Source of the DNA: Paracoccus hibiscisoli
GTDB lineage: Bacteria > Pseudomonadota > Alphaproteobacteria > Rhodobacterales > Rhodobacteraceae
NCBI RefSeq assembly: GCF_005048265.1
Contig: NZ_SUNH01000004.1
Span: 124,001 to 188,000, forward strand
Direction of reading: 5' to 3'
DNA length: 64,000 nt
The notes under the pieces were generated by a model, which saw only the letters and a list, made by a program, of their open reading frames with translations, had not been told where the DNA came from and searched no databases. Within the stretch, counting starts at the first letter, position 1; every line of letters starts with the position of its first letter. Positions 20,078 through 27,423 of the stretch are shown piece by piece. The position numbers and the translations under genes are program-made.

Positions 20078-20132
20078 CAAGTCCAACAGGGAGGTAGAAG
20101 GTGATAAGCGATTACGCTCAACATCGCCTTCT
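20050..20132 (-). ncRNA. Candidate small RNA between lysR and purL
   Basis: On the minus strand TTGAAG (20162-20167), a 17-bp spacer and TAGATC (20139-20144) form a plausible promoter; transcription from about 20132 to the strong terminator would give a roughly 83-nt RNA. Its 5' half can fold as a hairpin with AAG-CGAT/ATCGCTT arms, and an unpaired CTACCTCCCTG stretch resembles an anti-Shine-Dalgarno loop. No convincing protein is encoded: a 78-codon frame across it has no ribosome binding site. The 314-bp gap 19965-20278 holds nothing else recognisable. Confidence 0.5.
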
Positions 20133-20278
20133 TCGCCCGATCTATGTGCAGAGTGTGAACGCTTCAAGACATTTGGGGCTGCAGACGCAGCATAGCGGCC
20201 ATGCAGTGACGTAATGGCTACACGCATAGGCTGCATTTTGCCATGCGGGCATCACGTTTTGCCCAAATCTTGAGCAGG

Positions 20279-21184
20279 TCAGGCCTGTCCGGCTTCGCTT
20301 TGATGGCGGCGATAGGCCTGGATTTCCTCCAGGACGAAATCGCGGAACACCGCGACCCGCCGGGTCTGGCGCAGTTCCTCGGGATAGGCTAGGAACACCG
20401 GCACTTCGCCCGATTCGACGTCGGGAAAGACGCGGACCAGCGACGGGTGGTCCGCCGTCAGGTAATCCGGCAGGACGCCGATGCCCAGATTGGCCAGAAC
20501 CGCCTGCAGCACGCCAAAATAGTTGTTCACCGTCAGCGTCGATCCGACATTCTGAGCCATCAGCTCCTGCACCAGGCGTGCGCCGGCGGCCACCTGCGGC
20601 TGGTCGGGCTTTTGGCAGATCAGCCGGTGGTTGGCCAGATCGGCCAGCGTCTCGGGGTTGCCGCGCGCCGCGATATAGTCGGGGCTGGCATAAAGGCGCA
20701 TGCGGATGTTCAGCAGCCGCCGACGGATCAGGTCGGATTGGCTGGGCTCCTTCATGCGGATGGCGACGTCGGCCTCGCGCATGGGCAGGTCCAGCACGCG
20801 CTCCTCCAGCAGCAGGTCGATGCGCAGGTCGGGGAACTTCTCGTACAGCTTGACCAGGCGCGGGGCCAGCCACAGCGTCCCGAAACCGACGGTGGCGGTG
20901 ACCTTCAGTTCGCCAAACACGTTTTCCTCGCTGTCGCGGATACGGGCCGAGGCGCCGTCCAGCTTGCGCGACATGGACGATGTCGCTTCGAACAGCAATT
21001 CGCCCTGCTCGGTCAGAATCAGGCCGCGGGCGTGGCGATGGAACAGCGTCGTCCCAAGCGCCTCCTCCAGCGCGCGGATCTGGCGGCTGACGGCCGATTG
21101 CGACAGATGCAGGGTGTCACCCGCATGCGTCAGGCTGCCGGCATCGGCCACCGCGTGAAAGATTCTGAGCTTGTCCCAGTCCAT
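20279..21184 (-). CDS. LysR-family transcription regulator
   Basis: 301 residues. The N-terminal winged helix-turn-helix is clear (FHAVADAGSLTHAGDTLHLS then QSAVSRQIRALEEALGTTLF); the rest is a periplasmic-binding-like effector domain. It is divergent from the indolepyruvate oxidoreductase gene with 158 bp between, the usual layout for a LysR regulator and its target. Two dyads in that gap fit LysR-type binding. An aromatic-amino-acid or 2-oxo-acid effector is a reasonable guess from the target only. Confidence 0.9.
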   Translation of the reverse strand: MDWDKLRIFHAVADAGSLTHAGDTLHLSQSAVSRQIRALEEALGTTLFHRHARGLILTEQGELLFEATSSMSRKLDGASARIRDSEENVFGELKVTATVGFGTLWLAPRLVKLYEKFPDLRIDLLLEERVLDLPMREADVAIRMKEPSQSDLIRRRLLNIRMRLYASPDYIAARGNPETLADLANHRLICQKPDQPQVAAGARLVQELMAQNVGSTLTVNNYFGVLQAVLANLGIGVLPDYLTADHPSLVRVFPDVESGEVPVFLAYPEELRQTRRVAVFRDFVLEEIQAYRRHQSEAGQA

Positions 21185-21265
21185 CCCGGTTACAATCCTG
21201 TCATGACAGCCATGCGCTTTTTGCAGACCTAACCTGCCCCTGCGATTCCGGCAAGGTCACGTCAA

Positions 21266-21303
21266 GGAAAGAATTTCCGCTTCGTCGGTCAGCAATTCTG
21301 ACC
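21266..21303 (+). promoter_or_regulatory. Paired dyads, likely LysR operator
   Basis: GGAAA-GAA-TTTCC (21266-21278) and GGTCAG-CAATT-CTGACC (21287-21303) are perfect inverted repeats with centres 23 bp apart, about two helical turns. The second contains the LysR-type T-N11-A core TCAGCAATTCTGA and fills the spacer of the promoter below. Confidence 0.65.
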
Positions 21304-21309
21304 TATAAT
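21281..21309 (+). promoter_or_regulatory. Promoter of the indolepyruvate oxidoreductase gene
   Basis: A perfect TATAAT (21304-21309) is preceded at 17 bp by TTCGTC, a weak -35. A poor -35 with a good -10 and an operator in the spacer suits an activator-dependent promoter. Confidence 0.6.
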
Positions 21310-21345
21310 ACCCGCGGAGGCCTTTGGGCATGGGAGGAGAGGGTG

Positions 21346-24300
21346 ATGAGCAAGCAGGAATTCTCATTGGCGGATCGGTTCGATCTGTCGAAGAAACACG
21401 TGCTGTTGAACGGAACGCAGGCACTGGTGCGGCTGATGCTGATGCAATCGGCACGCGACAAAGCGGCGGGACTGGATACGGCGGGGCTTGTCACCGGCTA
21501 TCGCGGATCGCCCTTGGGCAGCGTGGATCTGCAGATGACCCGCGAGGTCAAGCGGCTGGCCGCGGCCCAGGTGCTGTTCCAGCCGGGTCTGAACGAGGAT
21601 CTGGCCGCCACCGCCATCTGGGGCAGCCAGCAGGCCGAGCTGCGCGGCGAGGGGCGCCATGACGGCGTCTTTGCGCTGTGGTATGGCAAAGGGCCGGGCG
21701 TTGACCGGTCGGGCGACGTGATGCGGCACGGCAACATGGCCGGATCATCGCGCCACGGCGGCGTCGTGATGGCGATGGGCGACGATCACACGGGCGAAAG
21801 CTCGACCGTGCTGCATCAGTCGGACTGGGCGATGATCGATGCCTATATCCCCGTGCTGTCGCCTGCAGGGGTGCAGGAGATCCTGGATTACGGCCTGTAT
21901 GGGTTCGCGCTGTCGCGCTATGCGGGGGTCTGGACGGGACTCAAGACGATGAAGGACACGGTCGAGGCGACATCGGTCGTCGACGGCGATCCGTTCCGTC
22001 TGCGCTTCGTGACGCCTGACCGGGTGCTGCCCGAGGGCGGGCTGAACATCCGCCTTGGCGACACGCCCGTCGCGCAGGAGGCGCGGATGATCGACCACAA
22101 GCGGTGGGCGGCCGAGGCGTTCAGCCGCGCGAACCGCATCGACCGCAAGGTCTGGGGCAAGATGGGGGCGCGGATCGGATTTGTCGCGGCGGGGAAAAAC
22201 TGGCTGGACCTGGTCCATGCCCTGTCGCTGCTGGGCATCGATGAGGCCGAGGCCGAGCGGTTGGGTCTGACCACCTACAAGGTCGGGCAGACCTGGCCGA
22301 TGGACATGAAGTCGATCCAGGAATGGTCCGAGAACCTGGAGCTGATCATCTGCGTCGAGGAAAAGCGCAAGCTGATCGAGGTCCAGTTGAAGGAGGCGAT
22401 CTTTGACAACCGTCACGGCCGCCGCGTCCATGGCTGGAAGCATGACCGCACCGGTGAGGAGCTGTTCCCCGTCCGCTATGCCCTGGACCCGGTGATGATC
22501 GCGCAGAAGATCGGCGGCATCCTGATCGAGGAGGGGCGCGGGACCGAGCGCTTGCGCGCCGGGCTGGAGCGTCTGAACGAAGTGCGCCGCAACGACAACG
22601 CCCCCGAGATTGCGACCCGCACGCCGTGGTTCTGTTCGGGCTGCCCGCATAACAGCTCGACCAGGCTGCCTGAGGGCAGCCGCGCCTATGCCGGGATCGG
22701 GTGCCATTACATGGTGCAGTGGATGGGCCGCGAAACCGAGGGCTTCACCCATATGGGCGGAGAGGGTGCCAACTGGATTGGCGAGGCGCCGTTCAGCACC
22801 AGAAATCATGTGTTTCAAAATCTTGGCGACGGAACCTATAATCATTCGGGGTCTTTGGCGATCCGGGCGGCGCTGGCTGCGGGGACGAACATCACCTACA
22901 AGATCCTCTATAACGACGCTGTCGCGATGACCGGTGGGCAGCCTAACGAAGGCGGCCTGACCGCGCCCCAGATCGCCCGCGAGCTGGTCGCGATGGGCGT
23001 CGGAACGGTCGTCGTGGTCCATGACGAAAAGGAGGACGTCGATCAGGCCCAGTTCCCCAAGGGCCTGCGGTTCGAGGAGCGTGCGGCGATGATGACCGTC
23101 CAGCGCGATCTGGAGACGGTGCCGGGCGTCAGCGCGATCCTGTACGTCCAGACCTGCGCGGCCGAGAAGCGTCGGCGCCGGAAAAAGGGCCAGTTCCCCG
23201 ACCCCGACCGTCGCATCTGGATCAACCCCGAGGTCTGCGAGGGCTGCGGCGATTGTTCGGTTCAATCGAACTGCGTGTCGATCGTGCCGCTGGACACCGA
23301 GCTGGGCCGCAAGCGCCAGATCGACCAGTCCAGCTGCAACAAGGATTTCAGCTGCGTGAACGGCTTCTGCCCCAGCTTTGTCTCGGTCAAGGGCGGCAAG
23401 CTGCGCAAACCCAAGGCCGAAGCATTCGATCTGCCCGACCTGCCGCTGCCAGCGCTGCCGGTGATCAACGGAACGCATAACATCGTCATGACGGGGGTCG
23501 GCGGCACGGGCGTTGTGACCATCGGCGCGGTGCTGGCCCAGGCCGCGCATATGGACGGCAAGGGCGCGGGCATGATGGAGATGGCGGGCCTGGCCCAGAA
23601 GGGCGGCGCGGTGCATATCCACCTGCGCCTGGCCGAGCGGCCCGGTGATATCAGCGCCATCCGCGTGGCCGTGGGCGAGGCCGATTGCGTCATCGGCGGC
23701 GATCTGGTCGTGACGGCGGGGGCCAAGACCGTGGGCCTGATGACGCAGGGCCGCACCGGGGCCGTGGTGAACGACCACGAGATCATCACCGGCGATTTCA
23801 CCCGCTTTCGCGATTTCCAGGTGCCGTCGGACCGCCTGCGCCTGTCGCTGCAGGCGCGGTTGGGCGACCGGGTGACGTTTCTGGATGCCAATGACCTGGC
23901 GCTGCGGATGCTGGGGGATTCGATCTATTCGAACATGCTGGTCCTGGGGGGCTGCTGGCAGCAGGGGCTGATCCCGCTGTCCCATGACGCGATCATGGAG
24001 GCGATCCGCCTGAACGGCGCCCAGGTCGAGGCGAACCAGCGCGCCTTCCAGATCGGCCGGTGGGCCGTGGCCTTTCCCGATCAGGTGCGCAAGCCGGCAG
24101 AGGTCACCGCGCTGCCGGTCGATCCGGTGGCCTATCGCGCCGAGCGGCTGGTCGGCTATCAGGGTCGGCGGCTGGCCAAACGCTATCGCAAGCTGGTCGA
24201 TGCGGCGCCCGCGGCCCTGCGCGACAGTGTCGCAAGAAGCTATTACAAGCTATTGGCCTATAAGGACGAATACGAGGTCGCCCGGCTGCATCTGACCACC

Positions 24301-24735
24301 GCCGAACAGGTCGCCGCCCGGTGGGAGGGCGATGTCCGCCTGTCGCTGCATCTTGCGCCGCCGATGCTGACCGGCACGGATGCCAATGGCCGTCCCCGCA
24401 AGCGCGCGTTCGGCCCTTGGATGCTGCGCGCCTTCCGGGTGCTGGCCGCGATGAAGGGGCTGCGGGGAACGCCGCTGGACCCCTTTGGCTACAGCGCCGA
24501 ACGCCGCCGCGAGCGTGCCATGATCCGCGAATACGAGGCTGACATGGCGCAGCTGTTCGCGACCGTCACCGACGCGATGATGCCGGTCGCGATCGAGCTG
24601 GCCGAGCTGCCCCTGGGCGTGCGCGGCTATGGCCCGGTCAAGGACAAGGCGGCCGATCAGGCGGCCGAGCGTCGAGCCGAGCTGTGGGCCCAGCTGCGTG
24701 CCGGTCACGCACCCATCCGTGAAGCCGCTGAATGA
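21346..24735 (+). CDS. Indolepyruvate:ferredoxin oxidoreductase, fused alpha-beta
   Basis: 1129-residue enzyme that oxidatively decarboxylates aryl pyruvates from aromatic amino acid breakdown to acyl-CoA, reducing ferredoxin. Order: IorA-like N-terminal pyrimidine domain (about 10-410), TPP domain (about 440-600, GDGTYNHSGSLAIRAAL), ferredoxin region with CEGCGDCSVQSNC (about 631), gamma/IorB-like domain (about 705-880, MTGVGGTGVVTIGAVLA), and a helical C-terminal domain. The ATG at 21346 follows GGAGGAGAGGG; a GTG one codon earlier is less likely. It is divergent from a LysR gene that likely controls it. Confidence 0.9.
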   Translation: MSKQEFSLADRFDLSKKHVLLNGTQALVRLMLMQSARDKAAGLDTAGLVTGYRGSPLGSVDLQMTREVKRLAAAQVLFQPGLNEDLAATAIWGSQQAELRGEGRHDGVFALWYGKGPGVDRSGDVMRHGNMAGSSRHGGVVMAMGDDHTGESSTVLHQSDWAMIDAYIPVLSPAGVQEILDYGLYGFALSRYAGVWTGLKTMKDTVEATSVVDGDPFRLRFVTPDRVLPEGGLNIRLGDTPVAQEARMIDHKRWAAEAFSRANRIDRKVWGKMGARIGFVAAGKNWLDLVHALSLLGIDEAEAERLGLTTYKVGQTWPMDMKSIQEWSENLELIICVEEKRKLIEVQLKEAIFDNRHGRRVHGWKHDRTGEELFPVRYALDPVMIAQKIGGILIEEGRGTERLRAGLERLNEVRRNDNAPEIATRTPWFCSGCPHNSSTRLPEGSRAYAGIGCHYMVQWMGRETEGFTHMGGEGANWIGEAPFSTRNHVFQNLGDGTYNHSGSLAIRAALAAGTNITYKILYNDAVAMTGGQPNEGGLTAPQIARELVAMGVGTVVVVHDEKEDVDQAQFPKGLRFEERAAMMTVQRDLETVPGVSAILYVQTCAAEKRRRRKKGQFPDPDRRIWINPEVCEGCGDCSVQSNCVSIVPLDTELGRKRQIDQSSCNKDFSCVNGFCPSFVSVKGGKLRKPKAEAFDLPDLPLPALPVINGTHNIVMTGVGGTGVVTIGAVLAQAAHMDGKGAGMMEMAGLAQKGGAVHIHLRLAERPGDISAIRVAVGEADCVIGGDLVVTAGAKTVGLMTQGRTGAVVNDHEIITGDFTRFRDFQVPSDRLRLSLQARLGDRVTFLDANDLALRMLGDSIYSNMLVLGGCWQQGLIPLSHDAIMEAIRLNGAQVEANQRAFQIGRWAVAFPDQVRKPAEVTALPVDPVAYRAERLVGYQGRRLAKRYRKLVDAAPAALRDSVARSYYKLLAYKDEYEVARLHLTTAEQVAARWEGDVRLSLHLAPPMLTGTDANGRPRKRAFGPWMLRAFRVLAAMKGLRGTPLDPFGYSAERRRERAMIREYEADMAQLFATVTDAMMPVAIELAELPLGVRGYGPVKDKAADQAAERRAELWAQLRAGHAPIREAAE

Positions 24736-24802
24736 TCTGGATCATTTCCAAATCCCGCCTGGCCCCTTATGAAGGGCGCCACGCGGAGCGGGAGGTCTGA
24801 CC

Positions 24803-25615
24803 ATGGCGGTAGGGGTGTTTGATTCGGGACTGGGCGGTCTGACCGTCCACCGCGCCATTGCCGCGCGTCTGCCCGACCTGCCGCTGGTCTATCTGGGCGA
24901 CAATGCGCACGCGCCCTACGGCGTGCGCACTGCCGACGACATCTTTGATCTGACCTGCCAGGGCGTCGAGCGGCTGTGGGCCGAGGGCTGCGATCTGGTG
25001 ATCCTGGCCTGCAACACCGCCAGCGCCGCCGCATTGAAGCGCATGCAGGAGACTTGGCTGCCCGCGGACAAGCGCGTCCTGGGCGTCTTTGTGCCGATGA
25101 TCGAGGCGCTGACCGAGCGGAACTGGGGCGACAATTCGCCGCCCCGCCGCGTGGCCGTGAACAACGTGGCCCTGTTCGCGACCCCCGCGACCGTCGCCAG
25201 CCGGGCGTTCCAGCGCGAGCTGGCCTTCCGCGCCGTGGGCGTCGATGTCGAGGCCCAGCCCTGCGCGGGCGTCGTCGATGCCATCGAGATGGGCGACGAG
25301 CAGCTGGCCGAGGCGCTGGTCACCAGCCATGTCGAGGCCCTCAAGCGGCGCATGCCCCACCCCGAGGCCGCCGTGCTGGGCTGCACCCATTATCCGCTGA
25401 TGGAGGAGGCGTTCCAGCGCGCCCTGGGCCCCCAGGTCAAGGTGTTCAGCCAGGCGGGGCTGGTCGCCGAGAGCCTGGCCGACTACCTGACGCGCCGCCC
25501 CGAATTCCTGGGGTCCGGCACCGAGACGAAATATCTGACCACCGGCGATCCGGTCCGGGTCGGCGGCAAGGCCACGCAGTTCCTGCGCCGCGCGATCGCG
25601 TTCCAGGCCGCCTGA
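24803..25615 (+). CDS. murI: Glutamate racemase
   Basis: 270-residue cofactor-independent racemase supplying D-glutamate for peptidoglycan. The two catalytic cysteines lie in ILACNTASA and VLGCTHYP, and the N-terminus has [10 protein letters not shown]. The ribosome binding site GGGAGG precedes the ATG. It is 12 bp upstream of ccmE on the same strand. The 67-bp gap after the oxidoreductase shows no clear terminator. Confidence 0.95.
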   Translation: MAVGVFDSGLGGLTVHRAIAARLPDLPLVYLGDNAHAPYGVRTADDIFDLTCQGVERLWAEGCDLVILACNTASAAALKRMQETWLPADKRVLGVFVPMIEALTERNWGDNSPPRRVAVNNVALFATPATVASRAFQRELAFRAVGVDVEAQPCAGVVDAIEMGDEQLAEALVTSHVEALKRRMPHPEAAVLGCTHYPLMEEAFQRALGPQVKVFSQAGLVAESLADYLTRRPEFLGSGTETKYLTTGDPVRVGGKATQFLRRAIAFQAA

Positions 25616-25627
25616 CAGGAGAACCCC

Positions 25628-26086
25628 ATGGCCGGCATGAAATCCCTCAAGAAACAGCGCCGCATCCAGATCATCGCGGCTGCCGCCGTGACGCTGACGG
25701 TTGCCACGGGGCTGATCGGTTATGCCATGAGCGACGGGATCAACCTCTATCGCTCTCCCAGTCAGGTCAGCGAGGCGGCGCCGGAACCGGACGAGTTCTT
25801 TCAGCTGGGCGGGCTGGTCAAGGAGGGCTCGATCGTGAACGGCACGGGCGTCGCCTTTGACTTCGTGATCACCGATGGCGCGGTCGAGATACCCGTCGCC
25901 TATGTCGGCGGCTCTCCGCGCCCGGACCTGTTCAGCGAGGGGCAGGGCACCATCGCCAAGGGCTGGTATCGCGATGGCCGCTTCGAGGCGCGCGAGATCC
26001 TGGCCAAGCATGACGAGACCTATATGCCGCGCGAGGTGGTCGAGACGCTCAAGGCCACGGGCGTCTATCAGGAGCCCGGCACCTGA
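25628..26086 (+). CDS. ccmE: Cytochrome c maturation haem chaperone CcmE
   Basis: 152-residue periplasmic haem chaperone with an N-terminal membrane anchor (about 13-34). It carries haem covalently on a histidine and passes it to apocytochrome c through CcmF/CcmH. The haem-binding residue is His128 in LAKHDETYMP, the family signature. Its partners ccmF and ccmH lie downstream but are separated by two lysis genes (26182-27323), an unusual interruption of this operon. Confidence 0.95.
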   Translation: MAGMKSLKKQRRIQIIAAAAVTLTVATGLIGYAMSDGINLYRSPSQVSEAAPEPDEFFQLGGLVKEGSIVNGTGVAFDFVITDGAVEIPVAYVGGSPRPDLFSEGQGTIAKGWYRDGRFEAREILAKHDETYMPREVVETLKATGVYQEPGT

Positions 26087-26099
26087 CGCAACGCGCGCA

Positions 26100-26120
26100 G
26101 GGTTAACGACAGGTTAACCC
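26100..26120 (+). promoter_or_regulatory. CtrA-type binding site (TTAA-N7-TTAA)
   Basis: GTTAAC occurs twice, 11 bp apart, so that TTAA is followed 7 bases later by TTAAC, the full CtrA consensus spacing. The whole element is also a perfect inverted repeat, GGGTTAAC-N5-GTTAACCC. TTAA is rare in this GC-rich DNA. It lies 62 bp before the endolysin start. Confidence 0.75.
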
Positions 26121-26181
26121 GCCCGCTCCAGCATCCCCCGATGCGGCCGGACCCCGGTCGCGCGACGAAAAGGGGGATGCC

Positions 26182-26793
26182 ATGCCAAGCGTCGAACAGA
26201 TAGCCCGAGAGATCGTCGCCCGCGAGGGCGGTTATGTGAACGACCCGGACGATCCGGGCGGGGCCACCAATTACGGGGTGACCATCGGCACGATGCGCGC
26301 CCTGGGGATGGACCTGAACCGCGACGGGCGCATCGACGCCGCCGACGTACGCGCCCTGACCCGCGCCCAGGCCGAGCAGATCTTTGTCGAGCATTATTTC
26401 CGCAAGCCGCGCCTGGCCGAGCTGCCCGGCCCGCTGCAGGCCAGCGTCTTTGACATGTATGTCAATGCGGGCGCCAATGCGGTCAAGATCCTGCAGCGGC
26501 TGGTGACGCGCATGGGGTTTCGCGCCACCGATGACGGTGTGGTGGGGCCGCGCACCATTGCCGCCGTGACGGATGCCGCCCAGGCCGCGCCGCTGCATCT
26601 GGCGGATGCCTATGGCATCGCGCGGCGAAATTACTATTACGCGCTGGCCGATCAGCGTCCCGCCAGTCGCAAGTTCGCCCGCACCAAGGCCGGCGGCAAG
26701 GGCGGCTGGATCACCCGCGCCGAGGAGTTCGTCGCCCCGCGCTATCACCTGACCGATGCCGAACACCGCACGAGGACGTCGAAATGGGCCTGA
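26182..26793 (+). CDS. GH108 muramidase (endolysin) with an EF-hand loop
   Basis: 203-residue phage-type peptidoglycan hydrolase. The glycosyl hydrolase 108 motif AREGGYVNDPDDPGGATNYG carries the likely catalytic Glu15; the C-terminal part is a peptidoglycan-binding-like region. Residues 44-55 (DLNRDGRIDAAD) form a complete EF-hand calcium loop, with ligands at positions 1, 3, 5, 9 and 12, inserted after the catalytic motif. There is no signal peptide, so export would depend on the holin encoded next. Endolysin-holin pairs of this kind release gene transfer agents in Rhodobacter capsulatus; a CtrA box upstream fits that. Start chosen at the ATG after AAAGGGGGATGC. Confidence 0.85.
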   Translation: MPSVEQIAREIVAREGGYVNDPDDPGGATNYGVTIGTMRALGMDLNRDGRIDAADVRALTRAQAEQIFVEHYFRKPRLAELPGPLQASVFDMYVNAGANAVKILQRLVTRMGFRATDDGVVGPRTIAAVTDAAQAAPLHLADAYGIARRNYYYALADQRPASRKFARTKAGGKGGWITRAEEFVAPRYHLTDAEHRTRTSKWA

Positions 26794-27323
26794 TCGACCG
26801 CTTTCTGGGGGTTGCGCCCTCCATCACCGCGCTTGGCAGCGCCGCGACCGGCATGGCCGAGGTCTTTACCCAGAACGCCACCCGCCGGATGGAGCTGGAC
26901 GAGGAGGCCTATGCCCGCGCCATCGGCCAGCACGGGCAGGAGTTCATGGTGCCGCGCCAGGGTTGGTTCGACGGCTTCGTGAACGCCCTGAACCGCCTGC
27001 CGCGGCCGCTGCTGGCCTTGGGAACGATGGGTCTGTTCATCTATGCGATGGCAGAGCCGGTGGGCTTTGCCATCCGCATGGACGGTCTCCAGCGCGTCCC
27101 CGAGCCGCTGTGGTGGCTTCTGGGGGCGATCGTGGGGTTCTATTTCGGCGCCCGCGAGGCGCATCATTTCCGCCACCGCGTCTGGCCCGCCCGCGTGACG
27201 GAGGAGACCACCATCGTTCCCGGCACCACCCCCGCGCCGGTCGCGGCCCCGGTCGCGCGGCCCGATGATGATTTCGCCGATAACGCCGCGCTGCGCGACT
27301 GGCTGGCGACGCTGCGCGAATAG
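26784..27323 (+). CDS. Holin family membrane protein
   Basis: 179 residues. Two clear membrane helices (about 74-96, LLALGTMGLFIYAMAEPVGF, and about 108-128, LWWLLGAIVGFYFGAREA) follow an amphipathic N-terminus, and the charged tail contains Pro/Ala-rich linker and acidic end. This fits the holin family found beside GH108 endolysins in Rhodobacterales. It overlaps the endolysin gene by 10 nt, so the two are certainly coupled. Predicted to permeabilise the inner membrane and let the endolysin reach the wall. Confidence 0.78.
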   Translation: MGLIDRFLGVAPSITALGSAATGMAEVFTQNATRRMELDEEAYARAIGQHGQEFMVPRQGWFDGFVNALNRLPRPLLALGTMGLFIYAMAEPVGFAIRMDGLQRVPEPLWWLLGAIVGFYFGAREAHHFRHRVWPARVTEETTIVPGTTPAPVAAPVARPDDDFADNAALRDWLATLRE

Positions 27324-27352
27324 GCCGCATCCCTGCACGCGAAACTGATGGA

Positions 27353-27390
27353 TCGGGACGAAGGGGGGGCTTTTCCCGCCTTCGTCCCGA
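27353..27390 (+). terminator. Long hairpin between holin and ccmF
   Basis: TCGGGACGAAGG and CCTTCGTCCCGA form a perfect 12-bp stem around a 14-nt loop that can pair further. It begins 30 nt after the holin stop. There is no T tract after it, so it may be a factor-dependent terminator or an RNA-stability element that separates lysis from ccmF expression. Confidence 0.45.
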
Positions 27391-27423
27391 CCCTATGCTG
27401 TGGGCAACGGAGGATGCCCGCAA

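Noticed and set aside
20000..20236. A 78-codon minus-strand frame across the candidate sRNA.
   Set aside because: No ribosome binding site and no family resemblance, and it runs through the terminator stem.
21745..23985. A 746-codon open frame antisense to the oxidoreductase gene.
   Set aside because: Shadow of the true gene; composition rich in Arg, His and Gln with no family match or ribosome binding site.
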